A stretch of DNA of 64,000 nt. Origin: Rhodocollybia butyracea (Eukaryota > Basidiomycota > Agaricomycetes > Agaricales > Omphalotaceae). The notes beneath the pieces were generated by a model that saw only the letters and a program-made list of their open reading frames with translations, made no database searches and was not told the DNA's origin. The stretch is from assembly GCA_015501585.1 (NCBI GenBank), contig JADNRY010000056.1, positions 62,001-126,000 on the forward strand, read 5' to 3'. The translations under genes and the position numbers were made by a program. Of this stretch, positions 11,821 to 25,444 are shown in pieces (positions within the stretch are counted from its first letter, which is position 1; every line of letters begins with the position of its first letter).

Positions 11821-12816
11821 ATGCTCGCAATGTCGGCTTCGAATTTCGCTTCGAATTCACATCCGGTCTCCTCATCCTCATATTCTAATCCTAATCACAA
11901 TTCTACCATACCGATGGATAAATACCGAGGAGCTGTCGTTGAAGTGAGTTTTTCCCAATCCAAAGCTTTTGTCAGAACCTGTAATGAATGCTTGTTTTTC
12001 CTTCTTGCCCATTTATCTGTTCTGAATCGATATATATCTTGTGCCAATCGATGAAAGGTTTTTACTGATTGCACTGATCTGCAGGACCTCCAACTCTCCC
12101 CAGCTTTTGCACTTCCATTCACGGAACGTGTATCGCGAGCCATCGAGCTCGCGTATGATAGGGATTTCTCACATATTCCGTAAGTTTGTGTTTTCTTTTT
12201 TGTATCCTTTCGTATCCTTGTGTTCTTGGGTGTCTATCTAACTTGCGCCTGTACATGCTGCTTACACTGTGTACCCCTTCTCCTATTGAATTATCGCTTG
12301 CGATCTTGCTCCTTTTCTCGTTTTCGCTTCACTTGCACCTTGCTACACCTGTCCATTTGCTTACGCTTCACTTCGCTTATACCTACACGCTGCTTCGCTA
12401 CCCAGTGTTCTAGACAAAAACCGTCGTCCACTAGGTTACGTCGAAGTGTCAAAGCTGAAAGAGATGTGGGAGTCTGGACAGGCGAATCCTGTATGTGTGC
12501 TCCTCTTACTAATACTATTGCACGATCTCCTGATATAATTCTCGCAGAACGATAAAGTCTCGCAATATATGACAAAGTTCAAACGAACAAGTTCCGAGCC
12601 TTACACACTTATTACACCGCTTACACCGTTGGATGAGCTAGAGAAGTTTTTAGGCGAGAATATCTTCGCATTGGGTAAGTGCATTGATCTTCGTTCTCAA
12701 CGCAAGTTGCTAATCAACTTGTGTTGCTTGTAGTAACGGATTCTCAGAGAAAATTCGTCCTTGGAGTGGCAACGGTGCATGATTTGGAGCAATTTGTTAG
12801 TCGGAGAGGGTTTTGA
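11821..12816 (+). CDS. CBS-domain protein
   Basis: Five exons encode a small protein of roughly 170 residues with a tandem CBS (Bateman-type) fold. CBS pairs usually bind adenine nucleotides and act as energy sensors or regulatory modules. The spliced reading is DKYRGAVVE, then DLQLSPAFALPFTERVSRAI, YDRDFSHIP, VLDKNRRPLGYVEVSKLKEM, a middle part with DKVSQYMTKF and ITPLTPLDELEKFL, and finally VTDSQRKFVLGVATVHDLEQ. The pattern of beta-strand, PVLD/VTD and GVAT/GYVEV matches two CBS repeats. Introns: 11944-12084, 12180-12405, 12490-12547 and about 12676-12733. The second, at 226 nt, is long for this window. The start could instead be ATG 11914, which would drop a Ser/Asn-rich N-terminus. The substrate or partner is unknown. 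Confidence 0.82.
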
Positions 12817-13579
12817 GGTTGGGTAGAGGATCGGGTTAGCGACTTTCGGCTCAGCAAGTTACGGTTTACCGATTACGGATCTCAATTTACGGCCATGAGT
12901 GCATTCATCTGCATTCATCTGTACTTGGACTGTATGACTATATTACGATTTGTTCTACTAACCGAGTACCTCACATTCAAGCACCCGGATGTTGGCTGGT
13001 TCGAATTCGGTTACTTACGCATAATTGAATTCTTCTTAGTAGTAGGCTTACTCTAGCCTGACGGCCTGGAAGACAAAGTGTGTGAAATACAGTGAGAAGA
13101 GTCGGCCTAGAAAGTTGAAACAGCCCACGTCTACAGTTGTTGTTTGTCAGACGCAGTTTGTTGTCAGTCTGACCAGTACCAGTCGCTTGTAACCGCTCTG
13201 CATTCGAAATCACGGAATAAACGTTTTCCGAGTCCTGATACTGCCAGCGCCATCTTTTTTTTCTTTCTCTCCGAGCTGCAGAGCCTACAGTGAGATTCAA
13301 TTCGAGGATCTCTATTGTCAGTGGTTCATCTCATATATTCTACTTGGACTCATCTTAACTCATCTATCCAGAACAGCTATTCAAAAAGTTGACTGGTCGC
13401 AGCAAGTTGAACAACAAATTATTCTTATTTGATAGTCAGTAATCGCAGTGGCATCGTAAAATCCACCAATCCAAACTCAAGTTCGAATCAAGTTCAATCA
13501 ACTCCAATCCAGGTGTCAGTGGCACAATAATCCCTGTCCAATCCAAATCAAACAGCAGGCAACTAGATATTGGAGACAA
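12817..13579. other. Intergenic region
   Basis: No coding signal. The right half is rich in TCCAAATC/AATCCA-like runs (13440-13560) that resemble the start of the following gene and may form its 5' leader. Confidence 0.45.
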
Positions 13580-16500
13580 ATGTCTCCAAAGCCAAATCCA
13601 CCAATACTAGCGCAGACACAGATGCAGATACCAATCCTAATTCCACCGCCGCTAAATCCACCAACAAATCCATCAATACTAACGTTGAATCCGAATCCAG
13701 CGCCGTTAACGTCGAATCCAACCTCCTCGTCGCCAATAGCCTCGTTTCCGCGTCTCTCCTACGCAGACCATGCAAAAAAAGCACAAAACATCCGATCTCC
13801 TATAGAGAATACCATTCGGAGGAAACAGGCCGTATCAGTTTCTGTTTCAGCGTCTTCGAGCACGCCCGCGATGGCATCTACGAGAACATCGATATCTTCT
13901 TTGACAACACCGCCTTCTTCGTCCAGAACGAGAACATCTGGAATCCCGTTAACAACAACAGCATCATCTTCGTCTTCAGCCTCCCAAAGCCCGTTATCAT
14001 ACTCCAATTCGATTTCCCGCAATAACAGCTCTAGCGCCGTTGATAGCAACAGCAACAGCACAGTCAACTCTTCCAATAGCACAGATGTCGATGTTGACTT
14101 TAACGATATGAATAACAACACGACTAATACGACGGCGCCAACAACCTCGAATTCATCTGTCATCTTGGAAGGGGACTGGGAAGAAGGGGAATTGGGTGGA
14201 TTAGAACTACCACGGAAAGGTGCGGGAATGGATGGGAAAAAGGATACGGGAAAAGAGAGGCAGGAAAGGCAAAAGGATCAGGGATTGGAAGAAAGAGACT
14301 CGAAGCCAGCTGTAAACGTCTGGCAAGCACGGATGGCTTTGGAAGCAAAGACTCAGAGGGATCTGGCGGCGGCGACGGAGGATCCGTTCATCGTCAAAGT
14401 TAAACACGAGTGGCCAGAGGTTGGGAAGTCGAAAACTGTAGGGAAATTAAAAGCTGGTGTGTTCAATTCTCGACTAGTACAATATACACAAAATTTAACG
14501 ACCTATCTCTCCATATTCAACTTGTGTGATATAGATGAGCCTGAACCCCCATCAGAACCTGTACCCGAAGTAAAATCAACCACTGCACCAAAAGCTCGAA
14601 AATCCAAATCCAAATCTTCCCGATGGGTTGCGATACCTCCTGAAGAATTGCAGGCCGCTGCTGATGCTGCTGTAGCGGTAGTAGGATCACGACAGCACAC
14701 CACAAACACCAAAGCTAGAATGTCCCGTTCTCGTTCCCGAAATCCCTCAGCCTCAGCATCAATCTCTCGAACAGGTACCCCATCTGTTCCACACAGCAGG
14801 ATACACAGTCGGGTACATAGTCGTGCGGAGAGTGTACACAGTGGACTTCAAATAGTCGGTTTCGAAGCACCCACTACTCCTGTGACGGCGCCATCTCCTC
14901 TTCCTTCAGTATTTCCCGTTCAGATTCAACAGCAGCAATTGCAACAGCAACAGTGGAGTTCGAATTCGCTTCAGAATCAGAATCCCGACACACCTTCCTC
15001 GCCGACGTCACCGTCGTTGTATACATATACATATCCATACCCATTCTCGACGCCGTATCCGAACCCAAATCCAAATCTCAACCCTTATGCGTATCCATTT
15101 TCGGGCTATGCGTACGGTGGGAATCAGAGTCAGCAGAGTGGGCAGTATGCACCTTCATCCTCTACATCGATATATGGTCAGGGCCATCTACCTTCTCATC
15201 CCAATTCGCCAATACCTGCGCTATCTGCACCAGAACTGGAGCCGGAACCGGCACAGACGAGGCAAAGGGTTGTTTTCGGGAGCTTGGATGATGAGAGGAG
15301 TTTTGGTTTACCAGATGGTCCTTTCACGCCGAGTTCAGGGTTCTCTGTGGGTTTTGGTTCTGGAGAGGCAGGACCTTCGAGTTCTCGCGGGAAGATGAGG
15401 ACAAGGACGAAAAATTCGAATGGGAATGGGAGAAAGGGACAGAGGAGGCGTCAACAGACTGCAGGAGTTGTGCTGAATCGTGGTACTGAGCTTGTGGATT
15501 TGGTGGGACCTGGCTCGGATAGCCGTCCCGAGAATAGATGGCACTTTCTTAATGATGGTGCAGAGGATGCAGAAAACGAAGGAGGAGATCAAGACTCTTC
15601 TGACCCGTCGATATCGCTGGCTTCCTATTCGCATACCCACATTCCGCTCCCGATATCGATACCAAAGCCACTGGTTGTACCCATGCCACCCTCACGTTCG
15701 AATCCAAATTCACTTCCGATGCCACCGATACGTATAGATACCCAGTTCCCGCATTTGCATCCTATACACCCGTCACATCCGAGCCTGAAATTAAAGAGTG
15801 TACAGGGTGAAGAGGAAGCGTCGGATGTCGGAGGAGGTATCGATGAAACACCTTCATCTTCTGTTGCCGCTCCTGACGATTCGGTTCTCGGGAGTGAATG
15901 GGAGGTCCGTGATTTTGGGTATGGGTTTGGACGAGGGGGGAAGACGGTAACTGCTGCTGGGTCAGTGTCAGGTTCAGTATCGGGGTCGGTTTCAGCCTCC
16001 GAGGAAGTATTAGCGCCAGTGCCAGTAGGACAAACGGGGCAACAGTTGCAGTTTTTTTCTAATGGAAATGGCAATCGAGGACGACGCGGCTCGACATCAT
16101 ATTCTTATTCGTACAATAACCCTTATGCGGGGTATAATGAGCGGGGGGAACGGGGCGGGTATAGTGAACGAGGATACAGCGAACGAGGTTATAATCCACG
16201 GCGGGGCGGCCGGGGATATCGAGGATCTCGTGGTTATGGACCTAGACGAGGAGGCGTGTTTGGGTCGTATGGATATGGAGGATATGGGTCTGATCATCGG
16301 GGGAGAGAAAGAGACGGAGATGGGGAGAGGAGGGCTAGGGATTTGGAGCGGGAGAGGGGTAGGGACGATAGAGAGTGGGATGAGGAGACTTATGGTTCTT
16401 CAACGAAGGGACCTAGAGCAACTGGTCAGAGTCTCGCATCATCTCAGCCTCATACTCCCCAGAGCCCACTCCAACCTCAGTCCCAACAGAGTCCACATCC

Positions 16501-18155
16501 CCAGTTCCAACAACCTCCCTTCACTCTCACACCACCACCGCAGTTTCAACCATTACCCCTACCGCCCCCTCCGCTTCCAATACCTGTTGAGCATGACTCC
16601 GATGGATTACATACGTATATCCCGCTTCCGATGCCGAGGAATTGGGAAGGTGCGTATGGATACGATGCGTATGCAGGTGCGTATGGAAGGAATTGGGACA
16701 GCAATGGGTATGCGAGTGGGTATCCTGGGTATAATGTATACGAACATGGGTATGGGTATGGGAGTGGGTACCCATACGAAAATGGGTTAGAGAATGAGTT
16801 CCCGGCTCATTCTTCGGCTTCCAGTGGTGGTGTCAATTCGCCTGAGCCTACGCAACCGCAGCATTCACATCTTGGACTGAACTCGTTCGACCAACTTCCC
16901 TCAGCCACACTCCTACCGAACCCCCCAGTTCCCACTCCCATCTCCCGACTCCCCTATTCCCTCGACTCAACAACCTACTACCTTCTTGGCCAACTCGAGT
17001 ATTACCTTAGTTCTCAGAATATGGCGCAGGATTTCTTTTTGAGGAGCAAGGTGTGTAAATTTCTGGTTACGCATAAAAGTATTGAACCCAGTGAACTAAC
17101 TGCGTTTGCGTCTTCTTTCTTTCATATTCTTTCCTTCCCAGATGGATGAAAACGGCTGGCTGCCAATCTCCCTACTCGCTTCTTTTCCCCGTGTCCGCCA
17201 GCTAACGGCGCTGAGAACGACATCGCGAACGCAAGCGATGAGTGTAGCAGATGGGTCTACAGCAGCGACAGATAAAACTGAATTAGAGGCGACTGCGCAA
17301 ACGGTGGAGGCGGAATCGTTTGTGAAAGAGGTGTTGAGTCTATCAAATGTCGTAGAGGTTGATGACGGGGAGGATTACGGAGATGGTAATGCTGCACGAG
17401 TTGCGCGGGTTAGGATGAGGATGGGCGAGTGGAAAATGTGGGTGATGCCACCAGCAAGTGCGGCAGAAACTGAAGTGAAGAGACTGGAGAATATGAACGT
17501 CGTTGATGATGTTCTTGGGGCACGGACAGAGAGACTGGGTAATCTTGATCTTGCAGCGCCAGCCCAGACGTCAAAGTCGATACATGATTTCGATTTTGAT
17601 TTGGCGTTGAAGACGGCTTCGGCTTCTGCGAGTGGCTCGGGCGTGCATTCGCGGGCGACGAGTGAAACTGCTGTTGATTTTGATTCAAATTCGACTCATT
17701 CCCTCTCACATTCTTTTTCTCACTCTCTCCCGCACTCCCTCCCGCGGTCAACCTCGCACTCGCATTCGCGCCCTCTCTCCATCCACGATCTCCACTTCCA
17801 TGATTTTGCATTAGGCGTTCCTACGACTAATGGGGACGGGAAGAATGGGGAGGGGAATATTAGGAGTTTTGTAGAGGAAGCTGTTATGCGAAATTTTGTC
17901 GGTGGGGGCCAGAGTTCGGGGCAGGGGCAAGGAGGTGAACGGAGTGTACAGAATATGCAGAGGGTAGTAGGGAGAGGAAGAGATGTAGATGATGACGCCA
18001 CGTTAGTAGAAACGGAGGACGAAGAACTCGAAGAGGAAGAACTTGAAGAAGAGGAGGAAGAGGAAGACGTTGTATTCGTTATGGGGCAGGAATCAGGTGT
18101 ATGGTCTCCAGGGGCTTCAGGTGCCTTGGAAAGCCCTATCAGGTCGTTATCATGA
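13580..18155 (+). CDS. La-motif RNA-binding protein (LARP-type)
   Basis: A very long first exon (13580-17050) and a second exon (17142-18155) join through a 91-nt intron to about 1,494 residues. The La-type winged-helix domain spans the splice site. It reads STTYYLLGQLEYYLSSQNMA, then DFFLRSK, then MDENGWLPISLLASFPRVRQ, which are the core La-motif helices that grip RNA 3' ends. The rest is low complexity: Ser/Pro/Asn-rich N-terminus, Tyr/Pro/Asn-rich runs around 15000-15110, and an RGG/RGY box (about 16070-16280). Gly/Tyr repeats follow at 16640-16790, and the C-terminus has Ser/His-rich and acidic runs (about 18010-18070). La-motif proteins of the Slr1/Sro9/LARP1 class act in mRNA binding and translation. 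The domain is placed near residue 1130-1200, unlike yeast Sro9, which is much shorter. A specific LARP subgroup cannot be assigned without an alignment. Confidence 0.88.
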
Positions 18156-19274
18156 TGAACGCTGTTGGTTTCTGGACCTCGTACGCTATGACCGTGTACA
18201 CATTAGTGTTTTTGTGGTATGTATATATGTATACCAGCGTATTTTTTTTAAAAAAAAGCTAATTTTTGTGATTAGGATAGTTTGGATGGCGTTTACATAG
18301 CGTACAGTTCCATGTTCACTCTCCTTCCTTTACAGTCTTTCTTTGCTTGTTTGTCGTTTGTCGCATATACTTATACATTCCACCTGCACCATGTCATAAT
18401 ACACTCGGGTACATACCTATCGTTTCTCGAATCTTACTTGCTTATCATAAGTATCAATCCACTCCGATCCGCGCTCTTAACAACTTTTTTTTTATAGCTG
18501 TTTTTGTATGATTATTCGTTCCCTGTTTGTAGTGTTGTTTGTGTCTGAATTCGAATCCTCGGTGCACGTACGTACGGCTAAGTACATTGATAGGCTTTGT
18601 CCTGGGTCTTTACGCTGCTTTTAGACTTGAGAACCCGATTTAGCATTGAATATTGAATACTGGTCTTGTGCACTCGAATTTGAGGTGGTCAGCTTGAAGG
18701 AAAGACTTTTCAACTCTTTAGATCGTGTAAGTATGCAGGTCGTTGTGGGAGAGCGATACTAGTTACATAAACTCAGGATTGATTCAAAAGATCATACCAA
18801 CTTTTTACTACGCTCTTTCCACCATCTCACACTCCTTGTTGCCTTCTTCAATGTATCCGAGTCGACTCGAACCACATACCATCTCGAAGGTGATATCCTT
18901 CGGCAGTTTCTTCTTGTCGGGATAGTGAGTAATGTCTTCGGCCGAAGCAGGATCATTGAGCATCGGTCATGGGAGTCCCACGCTCAGTATGCTCTCGAAG
19001 TTTCTCCCAAAGCCATGCTCAAATGTTTTTTTGAATGCTCATTGCGGAGTCTGGAATACGAGATGTAGTACTTCACCATAGGGCTTAGTCCGTGAAGCAG
19101 GTGGATTGGATGAAGGACCCCACCGCTCCCTGTCGGCGGTCGCTTGTCTCTCCCTCGCGTCGTTGAAGTTCCTTTTGCTGTGTCATTTTGTTCATCTCTT
19201 CCCGACGTTTTTACTGCTCTTACGTTCATCCTCCCTTTTCGTCGACATATGTTCATCTAGCCTGCACAAAACTT
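18156..19274. other. Convergent intergenic region
   Basis: AT-rich 3' flanks of the La-motif gene (+) and the kinase gene (-). No gene recognised; short frames only. Confidence 0.5.
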
Positions 19275-22200
19275 TTAGACTCTCACGGTCCCTACGTTCG
19301 TTAGCGATTTGGCCTCCTCCCGCAGCCGCTCCTCTTCAGCTTCAGCTTGTACAAGTCTCTCCTGCCTTTGACGCACGCGCAACTCTTCCTGAGCAGCACG
19401 CTTTTCCTGTCGACGCCGCCGAGCTTCTTCCTGAGCAGCCCTTGCCCGAAAGGCTGCTCGACGTCGTGCATCCTCTGATGCAGCTTTTTCCCGACGCCTG
19501 AGCGCGAGCTCTCCCTCTGCGACTCGCAGTTGTCTCTGACGTTCCTGAATTTCGGCGTTCCAAGCCTCTTCTTGTTTGTGCCGAGCCTCTTGGTCAGGAA
19601 GTTGGGACTCTCGCTGCTCTTCCTCAAGCTCCACCATCTTGCGTCGAAGCTTCTCCTTCCTGATTTCGTCTTCGCGCTCTTGTGCTCGTCGTCTCTCCTT
19701 TGCCTCCTCTTTTCTCCGCTTCTCCCATCTTGCTTCTTTCTTTCGAGCCTCTTCCCTTGCAAGTTCTATCTTGGCTTCTTCCTCCTCTAGTACCCGTCCT
19801 CCCATATCCTCCTTGAGCCTTTCTTCTTCTTTCTCCTCCTCCTCCCCTCCGTTTCGGGTGGACCTTACAGCGAGACTCGCCGTACCGACTCTCTGTTGAG
19901 GCTGGCTAGAGGCAGGAGTTTTCTCCGAAGAAACGGGGGGAATCCAAGAAACCTTTGGAGTGGGCTTCGGAGGCGTAGTGCTAGGGGAATATGAACGAGA
20001 AATTCGATCGAGATTAATGGGGTTAGATTCCTGAGAATGCCGTCCGAATCCGTTATCCTTGTAGCGAGGATTTGTTGGGGGGATGATAGGCTGAGATTGG
20101 TTATGTGCAGCCTCACTTTCCTTATCGACGTCTTCTTCTAACGGTAGCCTTGATTCTGGAGATGTGGCCCTTGGTGTCGGCTGAGAAAGACTTTGTGGTG
20201 GGGAGACATTAATACTTGAACTGGCAGATGACTGCACAAAAGTAGAGTTTCTGAGATCGGGTGGGCTCTGGTGAAGCAAGTTAATGAAGGCCTCGTAATA
20301 GTGGCGAGACTTACAGTTGCCAGTGCATTATCAGCGGTTGATGTAGCAGAATTCTTCTCACTGTGTATCGGGTCCGTTATAGCCTGAAGCTCCTGGGATT
20401 CTGTCGTCTTCATTATGGTATCTGCAGCAACTTCCATCTCCAAACGGTTGCCATCTCCTGAATTTTTCTCCAAATTATCCATATGCTGGGTCTCTGGGTC
20501 CTTGCCCATTGCGTCCATGTTGGACTGGATCTGAGCTTTGAGACTTTCTATCCATTCGTCGTCCGCGTCAGGCTCAAGGTCAGAATCACGCCGTGCTGCC
20601 TTCTTCGAAGCAGTAGACGCTGAGGAAAGCAGACTCGTCATTGAAGAGCATAACGAACTCCCTATATGAGTTTCTGCATCCTGAAGGTCCAGATCTTCCT
20701 TGTTAGACCAGTCAGAGGCGGAAGAGCTCGTAGTATTACTTCGTTGTGGAGCGCTCGTTCCACCATTGAGAATAGTTCCTAAAATAGGCGGATTGGGTGA
20801 GAGTTGACCGGTGCCCCACTGGTAGGACCAGAAGTCGGAATAGTCCAGGTCTCCCGTAGTGCCGCGTTATCCTGTCGCTTCCTATTCTCTTCCTCTCGTC
20901 GTTGAGATTCCTTTTTCCACGTCATTTTCCGCTCTTTCTTTCTAATTTCGTATTCGCTCTTTCCTGTCTCGTCCTCTCGCCGTCTGAGTTCGTTCTCCTC
21001 TTTTCTCAGCTTCACCCTTGCTTCCTCACTTTGAGCCTCTTCCTTCGCAATTCTTCAACTTCTAGCTTGGCATCTAGCTCATCGCGCGACTTTGCCTCGG
21101 AAGCAGCAGATGCTGAGGGAATGCGATGAAATAGAGGGCTCAGATATCACAGTTATTGGCTGCAGAGCGGTACATATTTCAAGGGCTGATGGCCGATTGT
21201 CTGGAACTTGTTCCCAGCAGCGAACTGCTAAACTCCACACTTTATCTGGACACCAAACATTTTCTGGTCGAGTTGGCCTTTGACTCTTCATCAGACTAAG
21301 ATCACACTAGCATCCTCAGTACTGTTATGGAATGGTACCTTTCTGGTGAGGATCTGATATTTTGAATATGTTTTCATGAGAAAAAGATGATACAAAAAGG
21401 TATGCCCTTGCCTCGAAAATTGTGCATCCGAAAGCATACATATCCCTTGAAGTGTTGGGAACTTTTGGACTAGTATCTGAGAAGAAGTATTCCGGGGCCA
21501 GCCAACGTATTGCACCCTTCTGAGAAGAAGTTGCATTCGTCCAAGCCCGAGATTCAGAGTTAATCACAGTCAAGCCGAAATCAGCGAGACAGCATCGGAG
21601 GTCATCATGGACCAAGATGTTTGCCTGTTTTGTCATTTAGCAGAACTGTAACCTAAATTGGTAGCGACCCTAACACCTCGAATATCACCATGTACAATAG
21701 GTGGGTCTTGTGAGTGCAGGTAACAGATGCCCGCTGCGATATCAGATAACTATAAACCATTAGTTAGTAAGTTCGCTGATCTTCAAAAAACCCGCACAAT
21801 TGAGTAGACATCGTCAACTGGATTTTTCTTCAAGTATGTTATGACATCTCCATTTGCCATCCATGGGGAAATTAGACAAAAGGAAGGATAGAACAGATCG
21901 GGGTTGATGCCTAATAGCGGAAGAACATTGGGATGCCTGAGCTGTCGCCACACTAGTGCCTCGTGGTGAAATTGCTAAAAAGTTCAAAATCAAAGTCAGG
22001 GATTTGAAATGGATGTACAACGAAGTCATACTTTTCGAAGTTTTATACGGCCTTCTTCTTCTTTCTCAAGGAAAAGTCTAAGCACTTTCAGGCAAACCAG
22101 CTTCCCTTCTATTGTCCCGTGCCATATGTCCTATGATACAGATCGATACAGATCAAATTTTCAAAAAAAAAAGATAAAAAAGCTTACCGCGAACCCACCA

Positions 22201-22661
22201 CCTGCAATCGCAGTGTCACTTTCCCTCCTGACATGATGTATAATAAGTGACGGCGGTAAAAGCTGAAATTTTTTTCGACAAGAAGCGGAGGAGGCTGAGA
22301 AGATCTCTGGATTTTTGGGGAGGGCTGGCGATAACATTCGCATCTGGATCCAAGAGCTAATCAACCGTGAGACTTCCTCCGGACTGCGTCCAATATCCTG
22401 GCTTACGAGTTGGATGCGATCCATCATAATTTTGGCCATCGTCGCATCGAGCCATTGCAAACAACTCTGCGTAGAAGTTTCGATCCCTCTGGAACTCTTG
22501 TATTCCTCAATAACTTTGTCGAGAAGTCGTCCAGGTTCGTTATCACTACTACTCAACCGCCTTTGATTAAAAGCAAGCAAAGTTACCACCCCAGATCGCG
22601 CTTACCCGATGGCTTCCTCTTCTTGGGTTTCCGCCAAAGGTAATACAGGGGCGGGGTTCAT
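19275..22661 (-). CDS. TKL-like protein kinase with long charged tail
   Basis: Read on the minus strand, a short first exon (ATG 22661, MNPAPVLPLAETQEEEAIG) splices to a helical N-terminal part, then a protein kinase domain. Visible kinase elements are an ATP-lysine strand (GKLVCLKVLR), the catalytic loop VHGDIRGANILV, ADFGLTVI (DFG), RWLAPEYF (APE motif) and SRDMYAFGCTIFE. The last subdomain is CWEQVPDNRPSALEI. HGD replaces the usual HRD, and Arg stands at the usual catalytic-loop Lys position. I associate this pattern with the fungal tyrosine-kinase-like families of mushrooms. After the kinase (from about 21080 down to 19275) comes a very Glu/Arg/Lys-rich tail, probably a long coiled coil, interrupted by Ser/Pro-rich linker around 19900-20700. 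The chain crosses several short introns. The substrate is unknown, and the boundaries of the tail exons are approximate. Confidence 0.75.
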
Positions 22662-25444
22662 TTTAAAGTGTACTTGGGGATAAGTGAACAAAGCTGTTGA
22701 GCCCAACGCAACAACAGCTTTAACATGCTGCTTCGACTAACTGAGCAAGCAATCACAAGGTTGCCGGCCGGTATTGTGACTAAGTAGAACGAAGTTATCT
22801 TATCAACCCCCCGGTTATGCATTTCGTTTCCAACCCATCTCCAACGAAATACACCCATAAGATGTCTGGACATCACCTCATCGCTTGATTTCGACCCGTG
22901 GGTGGTGGTGGTGGTGTAACCGACGTGGTCCCACTTAGGAACTGTCGGGGTCCCAGCTACATGTATCGCGCTAACTCAAAAAAATCGAAAAATAAAATAA
23001 TTCCAATGTTTTCCATCATCAACACCTACTAGGGCCTCTTCAAGCTTTCAAGCATAATGTTATGACTTGGACAAACACGAAGCAATTCAAAGGTCCTACT
23101 GTCTCTAGTAACTGGCCCTTAAGTTTAATAGTCTCCCCTAGGCAGACCCGTTATACACTGATGATCCACTGGCATACGGATGTGTACCTCAAGTTCGGGT
23201 AAGAATATACCCACCTTTCATGCGGGCCATTGCGTTAATGTTTGAAAATGTTTCGCTCGTGATATGAAACCTATACTTTTCCAAAACAAGGACAAGTTTG
23301 AACTGGCTGACTATTGCTACAACAGAGAGCTCAGGTAACGTACGAGTACGAACCTCGCCGTCAGCTCGCCTCGGAAGTAAGATACTTGAACATATCAGTA
23401 AGAGAACAGTACCGTATAAACACGGTCAGAAGCCTCAGAGTTCTACCGTATGTATTTAAATTATCACTGTATTCTCGTTCTGTAGTGAGAAACGGTGCAT
23501 ATTATTTGCACTTTTCCAGTGAGCCCAAACTTGTTGATCGCCCAGCCTTATAGGCTCTTACCCATCTACCTCTCGCAGGTGCTCCGACTTCAGCGTACTT
23601 TCAATCAAGTCACAAACAGAACAGAAGCCAGTTAACCCCGAGTCCTCCCATTTATTGTTGACCATTGCTTTCGCATGCTGGATCATCTGGATGAGTTCGA
23701 CTAGGCCTGGCGTACTTCGTTCCGTCAAGATATACCATTCATGTGATTGTACTAGGCCCGGTTTATAGGCCTCTGAGATTACCTCTGATCATCTTGGGTA
23801 CATCGTCTATCTCAAAGAAAGCTATAACCATATCGAATCACCCGAAATGAACTTCGCCACTGCTCAGTACTTACTAGTATTCAGCGGGTGGAGGCAGACT
23901 ATGAACTGACGTTGACATGTCTACCGCCTCCCCCTGTCATAGCGTGAACACTGCTGCTGTGGCAGTCACAGTGGCCTACTTATTCCCTGTTCGAACTCAA
24001 CAGCACCAACAAGCACACTTGTCCGGTACAGCCTCGTCTAAGGCTGATATCCTTTCACTGGATGCGGGTACAAACGTGCACTGATGCCTCAGTCAGCGAC
24101 CTAAATACTATCACTCCAGAACATCACATCAACCACATCAACGTCAATCGTATACTCACGTAGCCCCCATTCCCCTGCCGCTGTCCACAGCAGCTACTTA
24201 TCTTCACTTTAACGCCAACTCTAACATACCACAGTTGTAGTTCCACCAATTGAACATCTGATCAGAACGGCGTACATACTTTATATTCCGCTATTACCGA
24301 CTGCTCCCGACAAATTAACGTACCTCTGCGGGGATCAGGGCAAGAGTCCGACAGACGCCTTGCTTCACAAGTGCGCAGAGGGTAAGTAAGGAGAGGGGGA
24401 GGAGACAGTCAATGGCACCAATAACGCAAATTCAATGAAGAGTTCATTAAGGTGAGTTAAGGAGGTTCTCCAATGGAATCGATAATCAGAAGCGGGTACC
24501 GAAGGTCAAAGGGACAACCATGCAATCAAAGATGACGGTGATGGAGGGTGATGGAGGGTGATGGAGGGTGATGGCTGCAACAGGGCAAGGCTGAAACTCA
24601 AAAATTCAAAAAAGGAAACCACGGGCAGATAGTGAAGGAGCAATCGAACAGCATAGAGAAACAGACGGAGCGGCCACACTGGGTCTCCTGCTTCCAATGA
24701 CCAGAGGAAGGAGAGATACGTTTTTCGCCGGCGGTTAACGCAATTTGAGAATCATCATGCCCAGATCACACCATCTATTGAATGGTTCTGATTTTCCCCG
24801 GGTCCGGCGAAGTTTCTGGAAATCCATGAGTTGAAGGTCTTGAGTACTTACCAGACAAGACCAGACGGTGAAGGAAATAAGAACCTTCGGGTATTGTACA
24901 CCATTTTGGGCGCATATATCGACTTGAAAAAGAGGAGAAAGCTACACAAATCGGAAAATTCCGACGGTACTTACCACTTACCCTTTCCAGCCCTTTCCCT
25001 TTTACCAGTGCCACTACAATCGGAGATCTCGCTTCCTTTTGAGTAATTTTGCCTAATTTTGCTCACTGGCTCCGAGAATGATTCAATGAACGTCTTTGAT
25101 GCTGTTGGAAATCGCAAGTACTAATATGTATAAGTGTACGAATCAATAGAAACCTCCCAAAAGCCCAATGTCAATGAAACAGCTTGCATACGTACTCGAT
25201 CTAGTACTTCCTGCACTGGTCTAGTACGTGGATCCTCAGGCCAGTTTGACGGCCGATTATTCCAGGTTATTCCTTGACTCCTTGACAAAACATTCTTTGT
25301 TGCAGAAATGTGCTATTTGAGTCAGTGCAGGGTCGCGCTCGTGTGACCCGATCGTTATGCCGATTAAACGCTAGCGTTTGAAATGAGACATCCACTTTCT
25401 TTTTGTAGCCTGTACAGCTTGCTTCTTTCAAACTTTCACTTTCT
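22662..25444. other. Gene desert between divergent kinase and G-alpha genes
   Basis: About 2.8 kb with no recognised gene on either strand. It contains a short tandem repeat (24541-24573). It includes both divergent promoters. I see no terminal repeats or transposase motifs. Confidence 0.5.
24541..24573. repeat. Short tandem repeat, 10-bp unit
   Basis: The unit ATGGAGGGTG is repeated three times head to tail, with a partial fourth. It lies in noncoding sequence. Confidence 0.9.

Noticed and set aside
12977..13060. TGGTTCGAATTCGG resembling a tRNA T-arm
   Set aside because: No matching acceptor stem, D-arm or anticodon arm could be folded around it.
13759..14163. Long minus-strand frames inside the La-motif gene (also 15625-16074 and 17410-17811)
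   Set aside because: They are antisense shadows produced by the biased codon composition of the low-complexity first and second exons, and they have no motifs.
24541..24573. Possible CRISPR-like or regulatory array
   Set aside because: Only three perfect 10-bp units without spacers. It is a simple tandem repeat.
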